The notes under the pieces: model-generated
What the model was told of the DNA's origin: nothing
What the model saw: the letters and a program-made list of their open reading frames with translations, nothing else
Database searches by the model: none
Part shown: piece after piece, positions 63,953 to 64,000 of the stretch
Position numbering within the stretch: the stretch's first letter is position 1
Layout: each line of letters begins with the position of its first letter
DNA from: Manihot esculenta
Lineage: Eukaryota > Streptophyta > Magnoliopsida > Malpighiales > Euphorbiaceae
Assembly (NCBI RefSeq): GCF_001659605.2
Contig: NC_035170.2
Span: 5,146,001-5,210,000, forward strand
Length of the DNA stretch: 64,000 bases
Direction of reading: 5' to 3'
Translations under genes and position numbers: made by a program

Positions 63953-64000
63953 CTAATAAGAGAGGACAACCATCAAAAGAAAGAAATAAAGAAGACCAAA

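Larger units (their letters stand above)
51397..64000 (+). mobile_element. Tat/Retand-type Ty3/Gypsy retrotransposon (3' end outside window)
   Basis: 5' LTR 51397-51906, primer binding site, gag from 51988, pol to 60704, 75-bp tandem array 60856-61930, then a long antisense ORF. The lineage call rests on two RNase H-type domains in pol (the second being the archaeal-like copy characteristic of Tat elements), lack of a chromodomain, and an extra ORF plus satellite-like 3' UTR. It is broken by an Athila-family insertion (52491-55432) and by two nonsense codons in integrase. Confidence 0.9.

Overview
The window is plant nuclear DNA, most probably from a woody eudicot. It has intron-rich genes with clear GT-AG junctions, plant-specific families (EDR2-like, WAV3-like, a plant synaptotagmin), very AT-rich intergenic DNA and many LTR retrotransposons. 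A rosid such as a Euphorbiaceae tree would fit, but the sequence does not prove it. There is no bacterial-type organisation, no CRISPR array, and no tRNA or rRNA gene that I could recognise.

Layout. 1-4377 (minus): the first 12 coding exons of an EDR2-like PH/START gene that runs off the left edge; one intron carries a 166-bp solo LTR with a perfect 5-bp target duplication. 4378-8600: AT-rich intergenic DNA. 8620-9560: decayed Tat-type Gypsy gag (plus). 9800-11345: decayed Copia gag/protease/integrase piece (minus). 11550-14210: hAT-like terminal-motif elements and a GC-rich island. 14381-29694 (plus): COX16, a small mitochondrial cytochrome oxidase assembly gene whose coding exons are split by a 14.8-kb intron. 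That intron holds an old chromovirus remnant, into which a complete, very young 12.2-kb Athila-type Gypsy element (14926-27132, minus) has inserted. 29860-32200: a composite pseudogenic block made of a copy of part of the WAV3 intron joined to a copy of part of the EDR2 gene. 32774-37272 (minus): WAV3-like RING/vWA E3 ligase. 39927-40367 and 48635-49158: two hAT-type MITEs of one family with 8-bp target duplications. 44188-47558 (minus): a complete 12-exon synaptotagmin (SYT3-like). 51397 to the right edge (plus): a Tat/Retand-type Gypsy element with 5' LTR, gag-pol with dual RNase H, a 75-bp tandem array in the 3' UTR and a long antisense coiled-coil ORF; its 3' LTR is outside the window. Its gag is broken by a truncated second Athila-family element flanked by an unusual 177-bp direct repeat.

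The four host genes are unrelated and simply neighbours: defence/lipid-binding regulation (EDR2-like), mitochondrial complex IV assembly (COX16), ubiquitin ligation in root growth responses (WAV3-like) and ER-plasma membrane contact sites (SYT3-like). The more unusual material lies in the retroelements: a short word (GGGCAAATCACT and its complement) dispersed through coding and non-coding parts of the Athila family, an intact Athila with near-identical LTRs in antisense inside COX16, and the one-ended Athila insertion with a 177-bp duplication.
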